A stretch of 64,000 bases of DNA from Bacillota bacterium (GTDB taxonomy: Bacteria; Bacillota; Negativicutes; Sporomusales; Sporomusaceae), in assembly GCA_017889705.1 (NCBI GenBank), contig JAGGAB010000002.1, positions 92,650-156,649 of the forward strand, written 5' to 3'. Position 1 is the first letter of the stretch. Every line of letters starts with the position of its first letter. Shown piece by piece: positions 43,581 through 51,992 of the stretch. Under the pieces are notes generated by a model. It did not search any database, was not told the DNA's origin, and saw only the letters and a program-made list of their open reading frames with translations. The position numbers and the translations under genes are program-made.

Positions 43581-44153
43581 TCACTTTATCGGCTCTTCCC
43601 ACCATCCGAACGCAATTCTACCGGCAGTAGGTATTGTTGGCGATTCCGGATTGGACAAAAAGATCAGAAAAGAACCGCCAGGCGCAAATATGAATTTTCC
43701 CTGTTCATCGTCGACTAGTGTAGTCTCCGGCTGACCGCGCCGCACAAAGGCTTTAACCCCGCCCTCGGGCTCGCCAATCACCTGTGTGGCATACTGAAGT
43801 TGTATGCGGGGCTCCGGCAAAGGGTAACACGCCAAATTAGCAGGAGTAACCAAGGTTGATGTTTGGATATTTCCGGGGGGATTAGCGTTAAACCAGAATT
43901 GAGCCCGGAATGTGGATTGGCTTATGTCACTTACCGTCCAGACAGCCACATGCAGCCGCACTCCCGAATTTTCAGGATTGTACAGTCTGGCCCAGGCGCT
44001 GGTACCGTCGCCGAAGGTTAAGTCGTCGGCGTAACCCACAAAATATTTGCCTTCCAGAGATTTAGCCAGGTTGATAGGTATGTCCACCCGGTATTTCAAA
44101 TGTGTTTTGCAGGAAGATGGATACGGGCACTTCAGGCCGCTATGCTTAGGCAT
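43581..44153 (-). CDS. DUF6143-like conserved protein
   Basis: A 190 aa beta-rich protein without signal peptide or membrane helix. Characteristic stretches are YFVGYADDLTFGDGTSAWAR, FRAQFWFNANPP and FAPGGSFLIFLSNP. I associate it with DUF6143, a family of spore-forming Firmicutes without known function; this is from memory of the family pattern and is moderately sure. The ATG follows AAAGGAGGAATATTTT. It converges on the CAT-like gene with no spacer. Confidence 0.7.
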   Translation of the reverse strand: MPKHSGLKCPYPSSCKTHLKYRVDIPINLAKSLEGKYFVGYADDLTFGDGTSAWARLYNPENSGVRLHVAVWTVSDISQSTFRAQFWFNANPPGNIQTSTLVTPANLACYPLPEPRIQLQYATQVIGEPEGGVKAFVRRGQPETTLVDDEQGKFIFAPGGSFLIFLSNPESPTIPTAGRIAFGWWEEPIK

Positions 44154-44336
44154 AAAATATTCCTCCTTTCACAAACTATCTGTCTTATTCTATGCCTGGC
44201 ATACTAGAAGGTTCTGAAACCCAAAGCAGCTTGTCAAAAATTCACATTGTGGTACAACATTATCTTGCAGCAATATTAATTTATTGCTTAAATCTATCGA
44301 TATATAGGAAAAATATGTATATTAGGTGTGATATCT

Positions 44337-44513
44337 GTGGATGAAAAATCAGCCGTTGTTTTAACAGATGAAGAATTGGAATCCTTGCTGCAAGACCTAC
44401 CGCCAATCCTCAAAGAACTGCTTATCGAGGATTACCAGAAGAAACGCAGCAAGCTTCTCTGTGAAAAACTGCGGACAATGGAAACCTGGCAACCAACATC
44501 GAGTGGCTCTTAA
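44337..44513 (+). CDS. Small hypothetical protein, 58 aa
   Basis: A small charged helical protein (VDEKSAVVLTDEELESLLQD onward). The GTG at 44337 lies eight bases after AGGTG; another GTG at 44328 is possible. It has no recognised family. Codon use resembles neighbours. Repeat B3 begins 17 bp past its stop. Confidence 0.45.
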   Translation: MDEKSAVVLTDEELESLLQDLPPILKELLIEDYQKKRSKLLCEKLRTMETWQPTSSGS

Positions 44514-44530
44514 ATAATGATACCCCTTAA

Positions 44531-44629
44531 TAAAAAAAACACGGCTCGCGTCATACTTTAGGATAAGTCCAAGTCGATGTTGCTCTTATCCTGCTCTTAA
44601 AAAATTATACTTTCTATTAGGTAAATAAA
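44531..44629. repeat. Dispersed repeat family B, copy B3
   Basis: Matches B2 over its length: AAAAAACACGGCTCGCG, AGTCGATGTTGCTCTTATCC, ATTATACTTTCTATTAGG. The first stem is degraded. It abuts the hairpin at 44627-44671, and its right half is read as the C-terminus of the leftward small gene at 44586. Confidence 0.8.
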
Positions 44630-44825
44630 ATCCACCGTTTCCATATTTCATCGGAATAACGGTGGATTTTGTGCTTTTCTTTTTGACGCCTGTAGTCGTT
44701 TTTCGGTCAATCCATACGGGTGCCAGTTTAACCTCCGGAGTCATTGCCCGGTTTGGTTTGCCGGCAATTTTCAGGGTGTTAGGGTTTATGGTTCCGCATT
44801 TTATTGATCTTTTGTCTTTAGACAT
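44586..44825 (-). CDS. Small basic hypothetical protein with repeat-derived C-terminus
   Basis: A 79 aa basic protein, MSKDKRSIKCGTINPNTLKI at the start, no known family. The ATG at 44825 is nine bases after AGGAG, so translation is plausible. The last 16 or so residues (YLPNRKYNFLRAG) are encoded by repeat B3, and the residues before them by a terminator-like hairpin. The native stop has probably been lost by insertion of the repeat. It could also be a non-coding leader. Confidence 0.4.
   Translation of the reverse strand: MSKDKRSIKCGTINPNTLKIAGKPNRAMTPEVKLAPVWIDRKTTTGVKKKSTKSTVIPMKYGNGGFYLPNRKYNFLRAG
44627..44671 (-). terminator. Hairpin abutting repeat B3
   Basis: AAAATCCACCGTT at 44627-44639 pairs with AACGGTGGATTTT at 44659-44671. 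The loop is 19 nt. TTTTATTT follows on the minus strand. It lies inside the coding frame of the small leftward gene. Confidence 0.6.
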
Positions 44826-44903
44826 AGCTTGCATCTCCTATGCTGTTACCATTATAAATTGGATGCCTGCTTTTTGGCAATTCTGGTGACATTTCTACTC
44901 CTC

Positions 44904-45033
44904 ATAAATGGAGACTTAGTTCAGACGGCGTTTTGATGCCGTCTGAATTCTAGTCGAAATTATCCAGGGACTTAGCCGCTCTTACTTCCGCTTTAGAAGC
45001 GGGAGTGTTAGAGCGGGTTGGTCATCGGATAAA
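44904..45033. repeat. Dispersed repeat family A, copy A5
   Basis: Full copy: ATAAATGGAGACTTAG, hairpin 1 (TTCAGACGGCG / TGCCGTCTGAA), TAGTCGAAATTATCCAGGGA, then hairpin 2 with outer arms TTAGCCGCTCT / AGAGCGGGTTGG and inner arms TTCCGC / GCGGGA, ending GTCATCGGATAAA. The last 26 bp encode the C-terminus and stop codon of the SDR gene. Confidence 0.88.
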
Positions 45034-45754
45034 TCATTTTCTTAGTCATGCCACCATCTATGACAAAAGATTGACCGGTAATAAAAGCCGACTCCCTTGA
45101 CACCAAAAACGCCGCCATATTGGCCACATCTTCCGGAATACCTACCCGTCCGGCCGGATGCTGAGAATGATCTTCAGGCCGCAATTGATCCGGATTGCCG
45201 GCATCAATCCAGCCCGGACAAATGGCATTTACCCTAATTGCAGGTCCCAGCGAATTAGCCAAGGCATGGGTCAATCCCAGCAGGCCGGCCTTCGCGGTAG
45301 AATATGCTTCATTATGCGGCTCACTCATCATCGCCCTGGTGGACGAGATATTGACAATTGCCGCATTCGGAGATTTTCGCAGTAGCGGTGTACCATATTT
45401 TGCAAAAAGAAATGCCGAGCGCAAGTTTACATCAATTACCCGGTCAAATTCGCTGATCTCAATAATATCAATGGGTTTAAAAAAAGATATACCGGCATTA
45501 TTAATAATCCAGTCAAGGCGTTTATACCTGGTTTTTACCGCTTGAATCAAGTGTTTCACATCAGCAATAATGCCGACATCCACTTTAAAAAATGCAGCGT
45601 CCAATCCCTCGGAACACATGGTGTTCGCCGTGTCATTCCCGGCTTTTTCATTGATATCGGCAATAATGACAACAGCTCCCTGCCCGGCAAGCTTGTAAGC
45701 AATAGCCTTGCCGATCCCTCGAGCAGCTCCTGTTATGATGGCAACTGGTTTCAT
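45008..45754 (-). CDS. Short-chain dehydrogenase/reductase
   Basis: A 248 aa classical SDR: NAD(P) motif TGAARGIGKAIA (8-19), NNAGIS near 87, catalytic Ser in VNISSTRA and YSTAKAG with the Tyr-Lys pair. The start at 45754 follows GGGGTGTACCG. It begins 17 bp after the DUF2284 gene. The final residues IYPMTNPL and the TAA stop are encoded by repeat A5, so the original end was replaced or extended. Substrate unknown; the C-terminus normally ends shortly after GQSFVIDGGM, so the fusion is tolerated. Confidence 0.9.
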   Translation of the reverse strand: MKPVAIITGAARGIGKAIAYKLAGQGAVVIIADINEKAGNDTANTMCSEGLDAAFFKVDVGIIADVKHLIQAVKTRYKRLDWIINNAGISFFKPIDIIEISEFDRVIDVNLRSAFLFAKYGTPLLRKSPNAAIVNISSTRAMMSEPHNEAYSTAKAGLLGLTHALANSLGPAIRVNAICPGWIDAGNPDQLRPEDHSQHPAGRVGIPEDVANMAAFLVSRESAFITGQSFVIDGGMTKKMIYPMTNPL

Positions 45755-45771
45755 CGGTACACCCCGCATAG

Positions 45772-46356
45772 TTATATCGCAATAGTATTAAGCCTATTTC
45801 CCATCGGCTCTTTGGTCATCAAGGCATGGATTAACGTATAATATTCCGGCAGGCCGCTGTGCGTCCACTTGAGTTCAATTTGCAGTAACTCAGCCGTAAT
45901 TGCCGTAAGATCAAACCCAAAAGAATCAAGCGAATACCGCATTTTTTCAGGCATCCGGCAAAGCAAGTCATCCGGTCTAGTGCAATGTTCACACAAGTGA
46001 CAGCCGCCTGATGCCAAACCAACACCCCCGGGAAATTCACCTTCTAAGGCAAGAATAGCCTCAGCCAGCTTGCTTTTTACTTCCCGAAGCGAGCACGTAG
46101 TAATTTCTTTGACTTTCTCTGGTGTGTCGGCCAATTTGATGGTCTCTTTATCATAGATTACCTTAACGGCAACAAGATTGATATAGTTAAAGCCCTGCAG
46201 CAGGTCATTTGCAGCAAACTGCAGCGGCGGGCACGACCACAGGGTATTATAATTCGGGCATTCCTTACAATAAGCCATAAATTTTTCCTGCTCCTGATAC
46301 CGTTTGATAAATTCGGGCATCGGCAGCGAATTTGTTGTGATAGTGGTATGATACAT
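45772..46356 (-). CDS. DUF2284 putative metal-binding protein
   Basis: A 194 aa cysteine-rich protein: YCKECPNYNTLWSCPPLQF at the N-terminus and GGCHLCEHCTRPDDLLCRMP later are the family pattern, suggesting iron-sulfur or other metal binding. DUF2284 proteins are common in anaerobes and lack an assigned reaction. The ATG is behind GGGAGGGGGAAATTTAT. It is followed after 17 bp by the SDR gene, so the two likely share a transcript. Confidence 0.87.
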   Translation of the reverse strand: MYHTTITTNSLPMPEFIKRYQEQEKFMAYCKECPNYNTLWSCPPLQFAANDLLQGFNYINLVAVKVIYDKETIKLADTPEKVKEITTCSLREVKSKLAEAILALEGEFPGGVGLASGGCHLCEHCTRPDDLLCRMPEKMRYSLDSFGFDLTAITAELLQIELKWTHSGLPEYYTLIHALMTKEPMGNRLNTIAI

Positions 46357-46391
46357 ATAAATTTCCCCCTCCCTTTTATCTGGAAAATCTA

Positions 46392-46631
46392 TTACTTCTT
46401 TCTTAGCGACTTTTCCAACGTAAAGAGTTCTTCGATTTTTTCACCCATGAAATGCTGGGCATCCTTTATTGCCTGGTTGTAGATATATGGGCCGATGTTT
46501 TTGAGGATGAAATCCAGTAGTAAGTTGGCTGACAAGTCGGTGATTTCTTCATCTTTCTCGGTTTGGAAGTAGCTTTGGAGTTCTTCCACCGCAATTTTTT
46601 GCTGGTCTTTGGTTAGTTTGATGTCTTTCAT
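46392..46631 (-). CDS. DUF2164 family small protein
   Basis: A 79 aa helical protein, MKDIKLTKDQQKIAVEELQS at the start, LLDFILKNIGPYIYNQAIKD in the middle, which fits DUF2164, a small cytoplasmic family of unknown role. The ATG at 46631 follows GGGAGGGTTCAG. It is on the same strand as DUF2284, 35 bp upstream of that gene, possibly the first gene of a three-gene operon. Confidence 0.82.
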   Translation of the reverse strand: MKDIKLTKDQQKIAVEELQSYFQTEKDEEITDLSANLLLDFILKNIGPYIYNQAIKDAQHFMGEKIEELFTLEKSLRKK

Positions 46632-46755
46632 CTGAACCCTCCCGGACAAACAAGCTACTATTTACTATCTATATTCTTCCTATTCTCCCCAGTTTGCTAA
46701 ACCCCTTGCGGACAAATTATTTTTTACTAAATTTTACAAAATATCCATTCAAACC

Positions 46756-46791
46756 AAAGTGGCTAATCCGTAAAAATGGATTAGCCACTTT
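46756..46791. terminator. Terminator of the PAS-GGDEF gene
   Basis: AAAGTGGCTAATCC and GGATTAGCCACTTT form a perfect 14 bp stem with a GTAAAAAT loop. It lies about 28 bp past the PAS-GGDEF stop. T-rich sequences flank both sides. Confidence 0.85.
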
Positions 46792-46819
46792 CTCATTTAC
46801 ACCTGAAATTCACCTGACA

Positions 46820-47800
46820 TTACTCATCAGGATGTGGATGAATAAAACTTTCTTTTACTTGTTGGAAACTATACTCGGGTTCTTTATCTTCCTGGCTTTC
46901 CTTTGCTACTTGCACCGGTGGTTCCTCTTCTCTTTCCTCAAGCGAAGATTTGTTAACCCTTTCGATTAGATAATCAAAGTTATCCAACGCCTGCGCAAGG
47001 GTATAGCCAACAGCGATTCTGACAGGGATCTTTTCCTCGTTAATAGCAAACTCGGTTTCGGCAAGCCGCGTTTTCAGCTTATTGGCAAGCAGTAGCAGCA
47101 AGCTTTTATGGGTATCATTGACAACAACAATAAAGCTTGCCCCATGCCAGCGTCCGATAATGCTGGGGGGTGTAATCGCAGCAGCCAGCGTTTGGCCGAC
47201 TTGTTTAAGCACTTTATCACCTTGCGTAACCCCATAAGAGTCATTAATTGTCCGAAATCCGAGAATGTTTATGTACAAAACACCAAAGGTTTTACCGCTT
47301 TCCGGCATTTCTGCCAGCAGCGTCTGTACTCTGTGCTCAAGATATTGTTTGCTGAATAATTCAGTTTGGGAATCAATATAAGCAGCCTGGGTTAACGCAT
47401 TTACTTTGTCCTGCCCCAATTTTTGCCGGGAGTTATCAGTAATCAGTTCAATAAATCCCACAAGCTTTCCTACCTTATCATATACCGGAAAAGTTCGAAT
47501 GGTAACCGGAATCTTATGACCATCCTTGTGGTAAATAAACATAAAAGTTTCTTGGACTCTGCCTTCTTTTCTGGTTTTCTCAACCAGATATTGCTCTTCA
47601 CGCAGTTGCTCTCCGCTTAGAGCAATATGCATCATGACATCACCGTAGTTTTTCATGACGACTTCTTCCAGACGGTAGCCGGTAATGCATTCAGCGCCAC
47701 TATTACAATAAAGAATATTCTGGTTCAGATCAGTGAAGTAGACACCTTCATTCAGATAGTCTAGGATATTATTTAGAAAAAGGCTGTAATAATCGTCCAT
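46820..47800 (-). CDS. PAS and degenerate GGDEF domain protein
   Basis: A 326 aa soluble signalling protein. A PAS domain (about 10-120, GVYFTDLNQNILYCNSGAEC, HKDGHKIPVTIRTFPVYD) precedes a GGDEF domain (about 140-280). The active-site motif is HGASF (219-223) instead of GGDEF, so it cannot be a normal diguanylate cyclase. The acidic C-terminal 60 residues are low complexity. The ATG is behind GGAGGAGGCACGGCT. A c-di-GMP-independent or protein-binding role is likely. Confidence 0.87.
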   Translation of the reverse strand: MDDYYSLFLNNILDYLNEGVYFTDLNQNILYCNSGAECITGYRLEEVVMKNYGDVMMHIALSGEQLREEQYLVEKTRKEGRVQETFMFIYHKDGHKIPVTIRTFPVYDKVGKLVGFIELITDNSRQKLGQDKVNALTQAAYIDSQTELFSKQYLEHRVQTLLAEMPESGKTFGVLYINILGFRTINDSYGVTQGDKVLKQVGQTLAAAITPPSIIGRWHGASFIVVVNDTHKSLLLLLANKLKTRLAETEFAINEEKIPVRIAVGYTLAQALDNFDYLIERVNKSSLEEREEEPPVQVAKESQEDKEPEYSFQQVKESFIHPHPDE

Positions 47801-47969
47801 AGCCGTGCCTCCTCCATTGGGAATTTACCATTAATGCTAAATTTCGACAAGATTCAGAAAATTCCTCCTCTGGCGATATTTGCTTTATAAAGACACCGTG
47901 TTTACAAAAGCAGGTAATATTTGAACTTTTGCCCGGATTATAATAAAATCATAGCAAGGAGATGATGTC

Positions 47970-48395
47970 ATGAACAATACCATCGAAAATCACGCTGGCT
48001 ATTTAATCCAGCAGCTTTCGCATTTGCTGGAGCAACGCTATAACAAAAACCTGGCAAATGAGGATCTGTCGATTTCCCACGCTAGAGTACTGTATCTGTT
48101 AACCAAAAATAACGGCATGACACAATCCGAGCTGCAGCAGGACTTGCTGATTAAGGCCTCCTCTGTTACCAAACTCATTGACATTTTGGTCCAAAAATGC
48201 TTGGTTAGCCGGGAAACTTCGTCTGAGGATGCCCGCATCAAACGGATTTATTTAACCGAAGCCGGCCGGCAAAAAGAAAATCGCTTAGATCAAATCCGGG
48301 AAGCTACCGAAGCTAATTTGTTACAGACATTGTCGGAAACCGACTGTAACAGCCTTATCCAAATGTTAAAAGCCCTCAAAAAAAACTTGGTATAA
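47970..48395 (+). CDS. MarR-family transcription regulator
   Basis: A 141 aa winged-helix regulator. The DNA-binding part is MTQSELQQDLLIKASSVTKL followed by the wing SSEDARIKRIYLTEAGRQ. The ATG is behind AAGGAGATGATGTC. The following gene on the same strand encodes a Bcr/CflA-type drug exporter, the common MarR-pump arrangement, so it probably represses it and itself. Repeat A7 separates the two. Confidence 0.92.
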   Translation: MNNTIENHAGYLIQQLSHLLEQRYNKNLANEDLSISHARVLYLLTKNNGMTQSELQQDLLIKASSVTKLIDILVQKCLVSRETSSEDARIKRIYLTEAGRQKENRLDQIREATEANLLQTLSETDCNSLIQMLKALKKNLV

Positions 48396-48450
48396 AAGTT
48401 AAATTTTTGTTTAATTAGTTTCCCAACTAACTATTTTGTGTTATAATGCT

Positions 48451-48579
48451 TTTTATCCGACAACTAACCCGCTCTAAGACTCCCGCTTAAGAGGGAGTAA
48501 GCGCGGCTAAGTCCCTGGATAAGGGCGACTAACCTTCAGATGGAGTTAAAACTTCACCTGAAAATAAGTCTGCTTTATC
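48451..48579. repeat. Dispersed repeat family A, copy A7 (inverted)
   Basis: Reverse orientation: TTTTATCCGACAACTAACCC, GCTCTAA, inner stem ACTCCCGCTTAAGAGGGAGT, GCGGCTAAGTCCCTGGATAA, hairpin 1 (TTCAGATGGAG / CTTCACCTGAA), and AAGTCTGCTTTAT. It occupies most of the gap between the MarR and MFS genes. Confidence 0.86.
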
Positions 48580-48611
48580 TAATGATCCCAAGTATCTATG
48601 AGGTGAATGTT

Positions 48612-49832
48612 ATGAATAATGCCAATCCTTCTGCGGTGGCGGTGGCAGTTACCCCGGCTCAACACAATCGTTTATCGATGGCAGTTTTATTAGGCTGTTT
48701 AGCCGGCCTGGGACCGCTTTGCACCGATTTATATTTGCCGGCCTTGCCGCACATTGCAACCAGCTTACAGGCAAGCGCTTCCTTCGTACAATTTAGTTTA
48801 ACAGCTTCGCTATTGGGGATTGCGCTCGGCCAGATTTTCATTGGCCCACACAGTGATGTCAATGGCCGCAAGCCGCCGCTGGTCATATCTTTACTTGTCT
48901 TTATTGTCGCTTCTTTTCTGTGTTCGTTTGCAACTTCAATCACAGAATTGATTTTATTTCGTTTTATCCAGGGGGTTGCCGGCTCAGGGGGAATTGTATT
49001 ATCCCGAGCAATTGCCTGTGATCTCTATTCCGGGCCAGAACTGACCAAATTCTTCTCACTGTTAATGCTGATAAACGGAATTGCCCCTATTTTTTCGCCA
49101 GTCATCGGCGGACAAATTCTGGCGTTGAGCGACTGGCAGGGCATCTTTATCTCGCTCGGCGTATTTAGCGTTATCCTGACATTGGCGGTCATACTGGGTA
49201 TGACCGAAAGCCTGCCTGAGGAAAAACGCAAAGCAGGTAGCCTGAAAACAACGTTTATTACCTTCAGACAGCTTTTCGCTGACAGAAGTTTTGTCGGCTA
49301 TACCTTAACCCAGGGCTTTATTATTGCCGGGCTGTTTGCCTATATTGCCGGTTCACCCTTTGTTTTGCAGACAGTTTACGGCCTATCTGCCAAAACCTTT
49401 AGCTTGTGTTTTGCTCTTAACGGCTTGGGTATTATGTTGTTTGCGCAATTAACAGGGTATTTCACCAAAAGGTTTAGCGAAAAACAATTGCTGATGTCCG
49501 GACTGCTGATGTCCTTATGCTGCAGTATGCTTTTACTTGCGGCAAGCTTGCTACAAGCGAATGTCTATATGATTCTGTTCCTGCTGTTTTTCATTGTTTC
49601 GTGTATCGGTATTACTACCACAACCAGTTTTTCCCTTGCGATTCAGCGTCATCCTGACTCTGCCGGCAGCGCCTCCGGCTTACTTGGCGTCATATCCTTT
49701 ATCTTCGGAGCAGTCGCCTCGCCGCTTGTCGGTTTAGGCAGCGGCACAACTGCCATTCCAATGGCATTGGTAGTGTCACTGGCTAATTTATTGGCCTATG
49801 TAAGTTATCATAAATTGACCAGGGCTAATTAA
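48612..49832 (+). CDS. Bcr/CflA-family MFS drug exporter
   Basis: A 406 aa twelve-helix transporter. LYLPALPHIATSLQASASFV and GQIFIGPHSDVNGRKPPL are the hallmarks of the Bcr/CflA drug:proton antiporters. VLSRAIACDLYSG is the motif C-like helix. The ATG at 48612 follows GAGGTGAATGTT; an earlier ATG lies inside repeat A7. It is downstream of a MarR regulator, consistent with inducible efflux. A terminator follows. Confidence 0.92.
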   Translation: MNNANPSAVAVAVTPAQHNRLSMAVLLGCLAGLGPLCTDLYLPALPHIATSLQASASFVQFSLTASLLGIALGQIFIGPHSDVNGRKPPLVISLLVFIVASFLCSFATSITELILFRFIQGVAGSGGIVLSRAIACDLYSGPELTKFFSLLMLINGIAPIFSPVIGGQILALSDWQGIFISLGVFSVILTLAVILGMTESLPEEKRKAGSLKTTFITFRQLFADRSFVGYTLTQGFIIAGLFAYIAGSPFVLQTVYGLSAKTFSLCFALNGLGIMLFAQLTGYFTKRFSEKQLLMSGLLMSLCCSMLLLAASLLQANVYMILFLLFFIVSCIGITTTTSFSLAIQRHPDSAGSASGLLGVISFIFGAVASPLVGLGSGTTAIPMALVVSLANLLAYVSYHKLTRAN

Positions 49833-49837
49833 CAGCC

Positions 49838-49882
49838 AACAACCCTCATCCCTTATTAACAAAAGGGTGAGGGTTGTTTTGT
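49838..49882 (+). terminator. Terminator of the MFS exporter gene
   Basis: AACAACCCTCA(T)CCCTT pairs with AAGGGTGAGGGTTGTT, followed by TTTTG. It begins 6 bp past the stop codon. Confidence 0.88.
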
Positions 49883-49943
49883 CATCATCAGAAATAGGGC
49901 GCATCTCAGCAATGCAACAAACCCTTCCATTGCGTGTTAGGCC

Positions 49944-50077
49944 ATAAATGAGACTTGCTTTAGGTGGGGTTTTAACTCCACCTGAAGCTTAGTCGAATTA
50001 TCCAGGGACTTAGCAGCCGTTCTTTACTCCCGCCTACAAAGGACGGGAGTATTAGAACGGGTTAGTCATCGGATAAA
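49944..50077. repeat. Dispersed repeat family A, copy A6
   Basis: Full copy: ATAAATGAGACTTGC, hairpin 1 (TTTAGGTGGGG / CTCCACCTGAA), TTAGTCGAATTATCCAGGGA, hairpin 2 (inner ACTCCCGCC / GGACGGGAGT, outer CCGTTCT / AGAACGGG), ending GTTAGTCATCGGATAAA. The last bases supply the stop codon of hcp. Confidence 0.88.
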
Positions 50078-51781
50078 CATCTTAAGATCTTCTTCCGGAG
50101 TTGTGATGCCACCAATGCCAAAGGTTTCCACAAGAACCTTTGCTACATTAGGTGAAAGGAAGGCCGGGAGAGTTGGCCCAAGATGAATATTTTTCACCCC
50201 AAGGTATAGCAGCGCCAACAGTACGATAACAGCCTTTTGTTCATACCAGGCAATGTTGTACGATATCGGCAGCTTATTAACATCATCTAACCCAAATACT
50301 TCTTTGAGCTTCAAAGCAATCACGGCTAACGAGTACGAGTCGTTGCATTGACCGGCATCCAACACACGGGGAATACCACCGATGTCACCAAGTTCAAGCT
50401 TATTGTAACGGTATTTTGCGCAACCGGCTGTCAGAATAACTGTGTCCCCTGGCAGCGCTTTGGCAAATTCAGCGTAGTAATCCCGGCTCTTCATTCGGCC
50501 GTCGCAGCCGGCCATAACAAAGAACCGTTTGATGGCACCACTCTTTACCGCTTCCACAACCTTATCGGCCAAAGCCAATACTTGATTGTGGGCAAAACCA
50601 CCGACAATCTCACCCTTCTCTAATTCCTGAGGGGGCAGGCATTGTTTGGCATGGGCAATAATTGCGGAGAAGTCTTTAGGTTTACCATTCACCCGGTCGC
50701 CGATTTTTTTCAGTCCTTCAAAACCAACCACACCGGTCACATACACACGGTCTTTGTAGCTGGCCTTAGGCGGCACCAGGCAGTTGGTAGTCATCAAAAT
50801 TGGGCCGTTGAAGGTTTCAAACTCTTTGTCCTGTAACCACCATGCATTACCATAGTTACCGGCAAAATTATCATATTTCTTAAAGGCCGGATAGTAGTGC
50901 GCCGGCAGCATCTCACCATGAGTATACACATCAACACCGGTTCCCTTGGTTTGTTCAAGCAACTCTTCCAGATCTTTTAAATCATGGCCGCTGATGAGAA
51001 TAGCCGGGTTGTTTCTTACGCCAATAGCGACCTTGGTAATCTCAGGATTGCCATATGTGTTGGTATTGGCCTTATCTAAGAGCGCCATGACATCAACACC
51101 ATACTTACCACACTCCAGCACCAGGGCCACCAGCTCATCAGCACTTAGGCTATCATCTACGGTAGCAACAAGCGCCTTTTGCATAAAGGCAAAAATAGCG
51201 TCATCTTTATAGCCTAATGTATAAGCATGTTCAGCATAAGCTGCCATCCCTTTTATACCATAGGTAAGTAATTCTCGCAGTGAACGGACATCTTCATTCT
51301 CGGTAGCTAAAATACCGACCTGGGCAGCCTTTTCATCAAAATCGTCAGCGTCATTAGCAGACCAGAGTGCACTGTCATGGACATTTACAGCTTCTGAGTT
51401 ACCACTAAGCCAATCTGCTAACTTTTTCCACATGGAACTTGTTTTTGCATCGGTGGCGGTCAGCGACACACCAGCCTTTTTCAGTGCAGCTTTTACGTCT
51501 TCCCGCACAGCCAGGGCCTGCTTAACAAGCGCAATAAAATTAGCTTTGTCAAAATTGGCATTGGTGATAGTTGCAAATAAACCTTCCATAATAAATTTGT
51601 CAGCACCCGGTGTAGCGATCCCGGCCTTACGGGCGACCAGTGTATAGGCTGAAATGCCTTTGAGGGTATAAATCAGCAAATCCTGAAGATTGGAAACATC
51701 AGCTGTTTTTCCACAAACACCGCGCATAGTGCAGCCTGAACCTTTAGCAGTCTCTTGACATTGATAACAAAACATTGACAT
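50066..51781 (-). CDS. hcp: Hydroxylamine reductase / hybrid-cluster protein
   Basis: A 571 aa iron-sulfur-oxygen enzyme. The N-terminal cubane ligands are Cys5, Cys8, Cys17 and Cys23 (C-x2-C-x8-C-x5-C), the class I layout. The hybrid-cluster region has [14 protein letters not shown] and GQCNDSYS. Hcp reduces hydroxylamine in vitro and acts as an NO reductase or protein S-nitrosylase in vivo. The ATG is behind GGGAGAGATAAAT. The final residues KMFIR and the TGA stop coincide with the end of repeat A6. A Crp-type site with class II spacing lies upstream. Confidence 0.96.
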   Translation of the reverse strand: MSMFCYQCQETAKGSGCTMRGVCGKTADVSNLQDLLIYTLKGISAYTLVARKAGIATPGADKFIMEGLFATITNANFDKANFIALVKQALAVREDVKAALKKAGVSLTATDAKTSSMWKKLADWLSGNSEAVNVHDSALWSANDADDFDEKAAQVGILATENEDVRSLRELLTYGIKGMAAYAEHAYTLGYKDDAIFAFMQKALVATVDDSLSADELVALVLECGKYGVDVMALLDKANTNTYGNPEITKVAIGVRNNPAILISGHDLKDLEELLEQTKGTGVDVYTHGEMLPAHYYPAFKKYDNFAGNYGNAWWLQDKEFETFNGPILMTTNCLVPPKASYKDRVYVTGVVGFEGLKKIGDRVNGKPKDFSAIIAHAKQCLPPQELEKGEIVGGFAHNQVLALADKVVEAVKSGAIKRFFVMAGCDGRMKSRDYYAEFAKALPGDTVILTAGCAKYRYNKLELGDIGGIPRVLDAGQCNDSYSLAVIALKLKEVFGLDDVNKLPISYNIAWYEQKAVIVLLALLYLGVKNIHLGPTLPAFLSPNVAKVLVETFGIGGITTPEEDLKMFIR

Positions 51782-51833
51782 ATTTATCTCTCCCTTTATA
51801 AGTTATTACGTATTATTAACATCATCTGCTTTC

Positions 51834-51876
51834 ATTCTATCGAATAAATTCTTGTTTGCATGTGATGCGAATCACA
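51834..51876 (-). promoter_or_regulatory. hcp promoter with Crp/Fnr-type operator
   Basis: TGTGATGCGAATCACA (51861-51876; with one more matching base on each side, ATGTGAT...ATCACAT) is a perfect palindrome outside the central bases. After 21 nt on the minus strand comes TAGAAT (51839-51834). With +1 near 51827 the site centre is at -41.5. It is 80 bp from the hcp start and 117 bp from the divergent MBL gene start. Confidence 0.85.
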
Positions 51877-51992
51877 TTGCCGAAAATCAAATGCTAGTCT
51901 GCTTTTTCTCTAAAAACTTGTAAACATTTTAGGTTGCATGTAAAATTTCAGGTAATAGCAGCAACTATTTTGTTATATTTGGGGGTTAGCGT

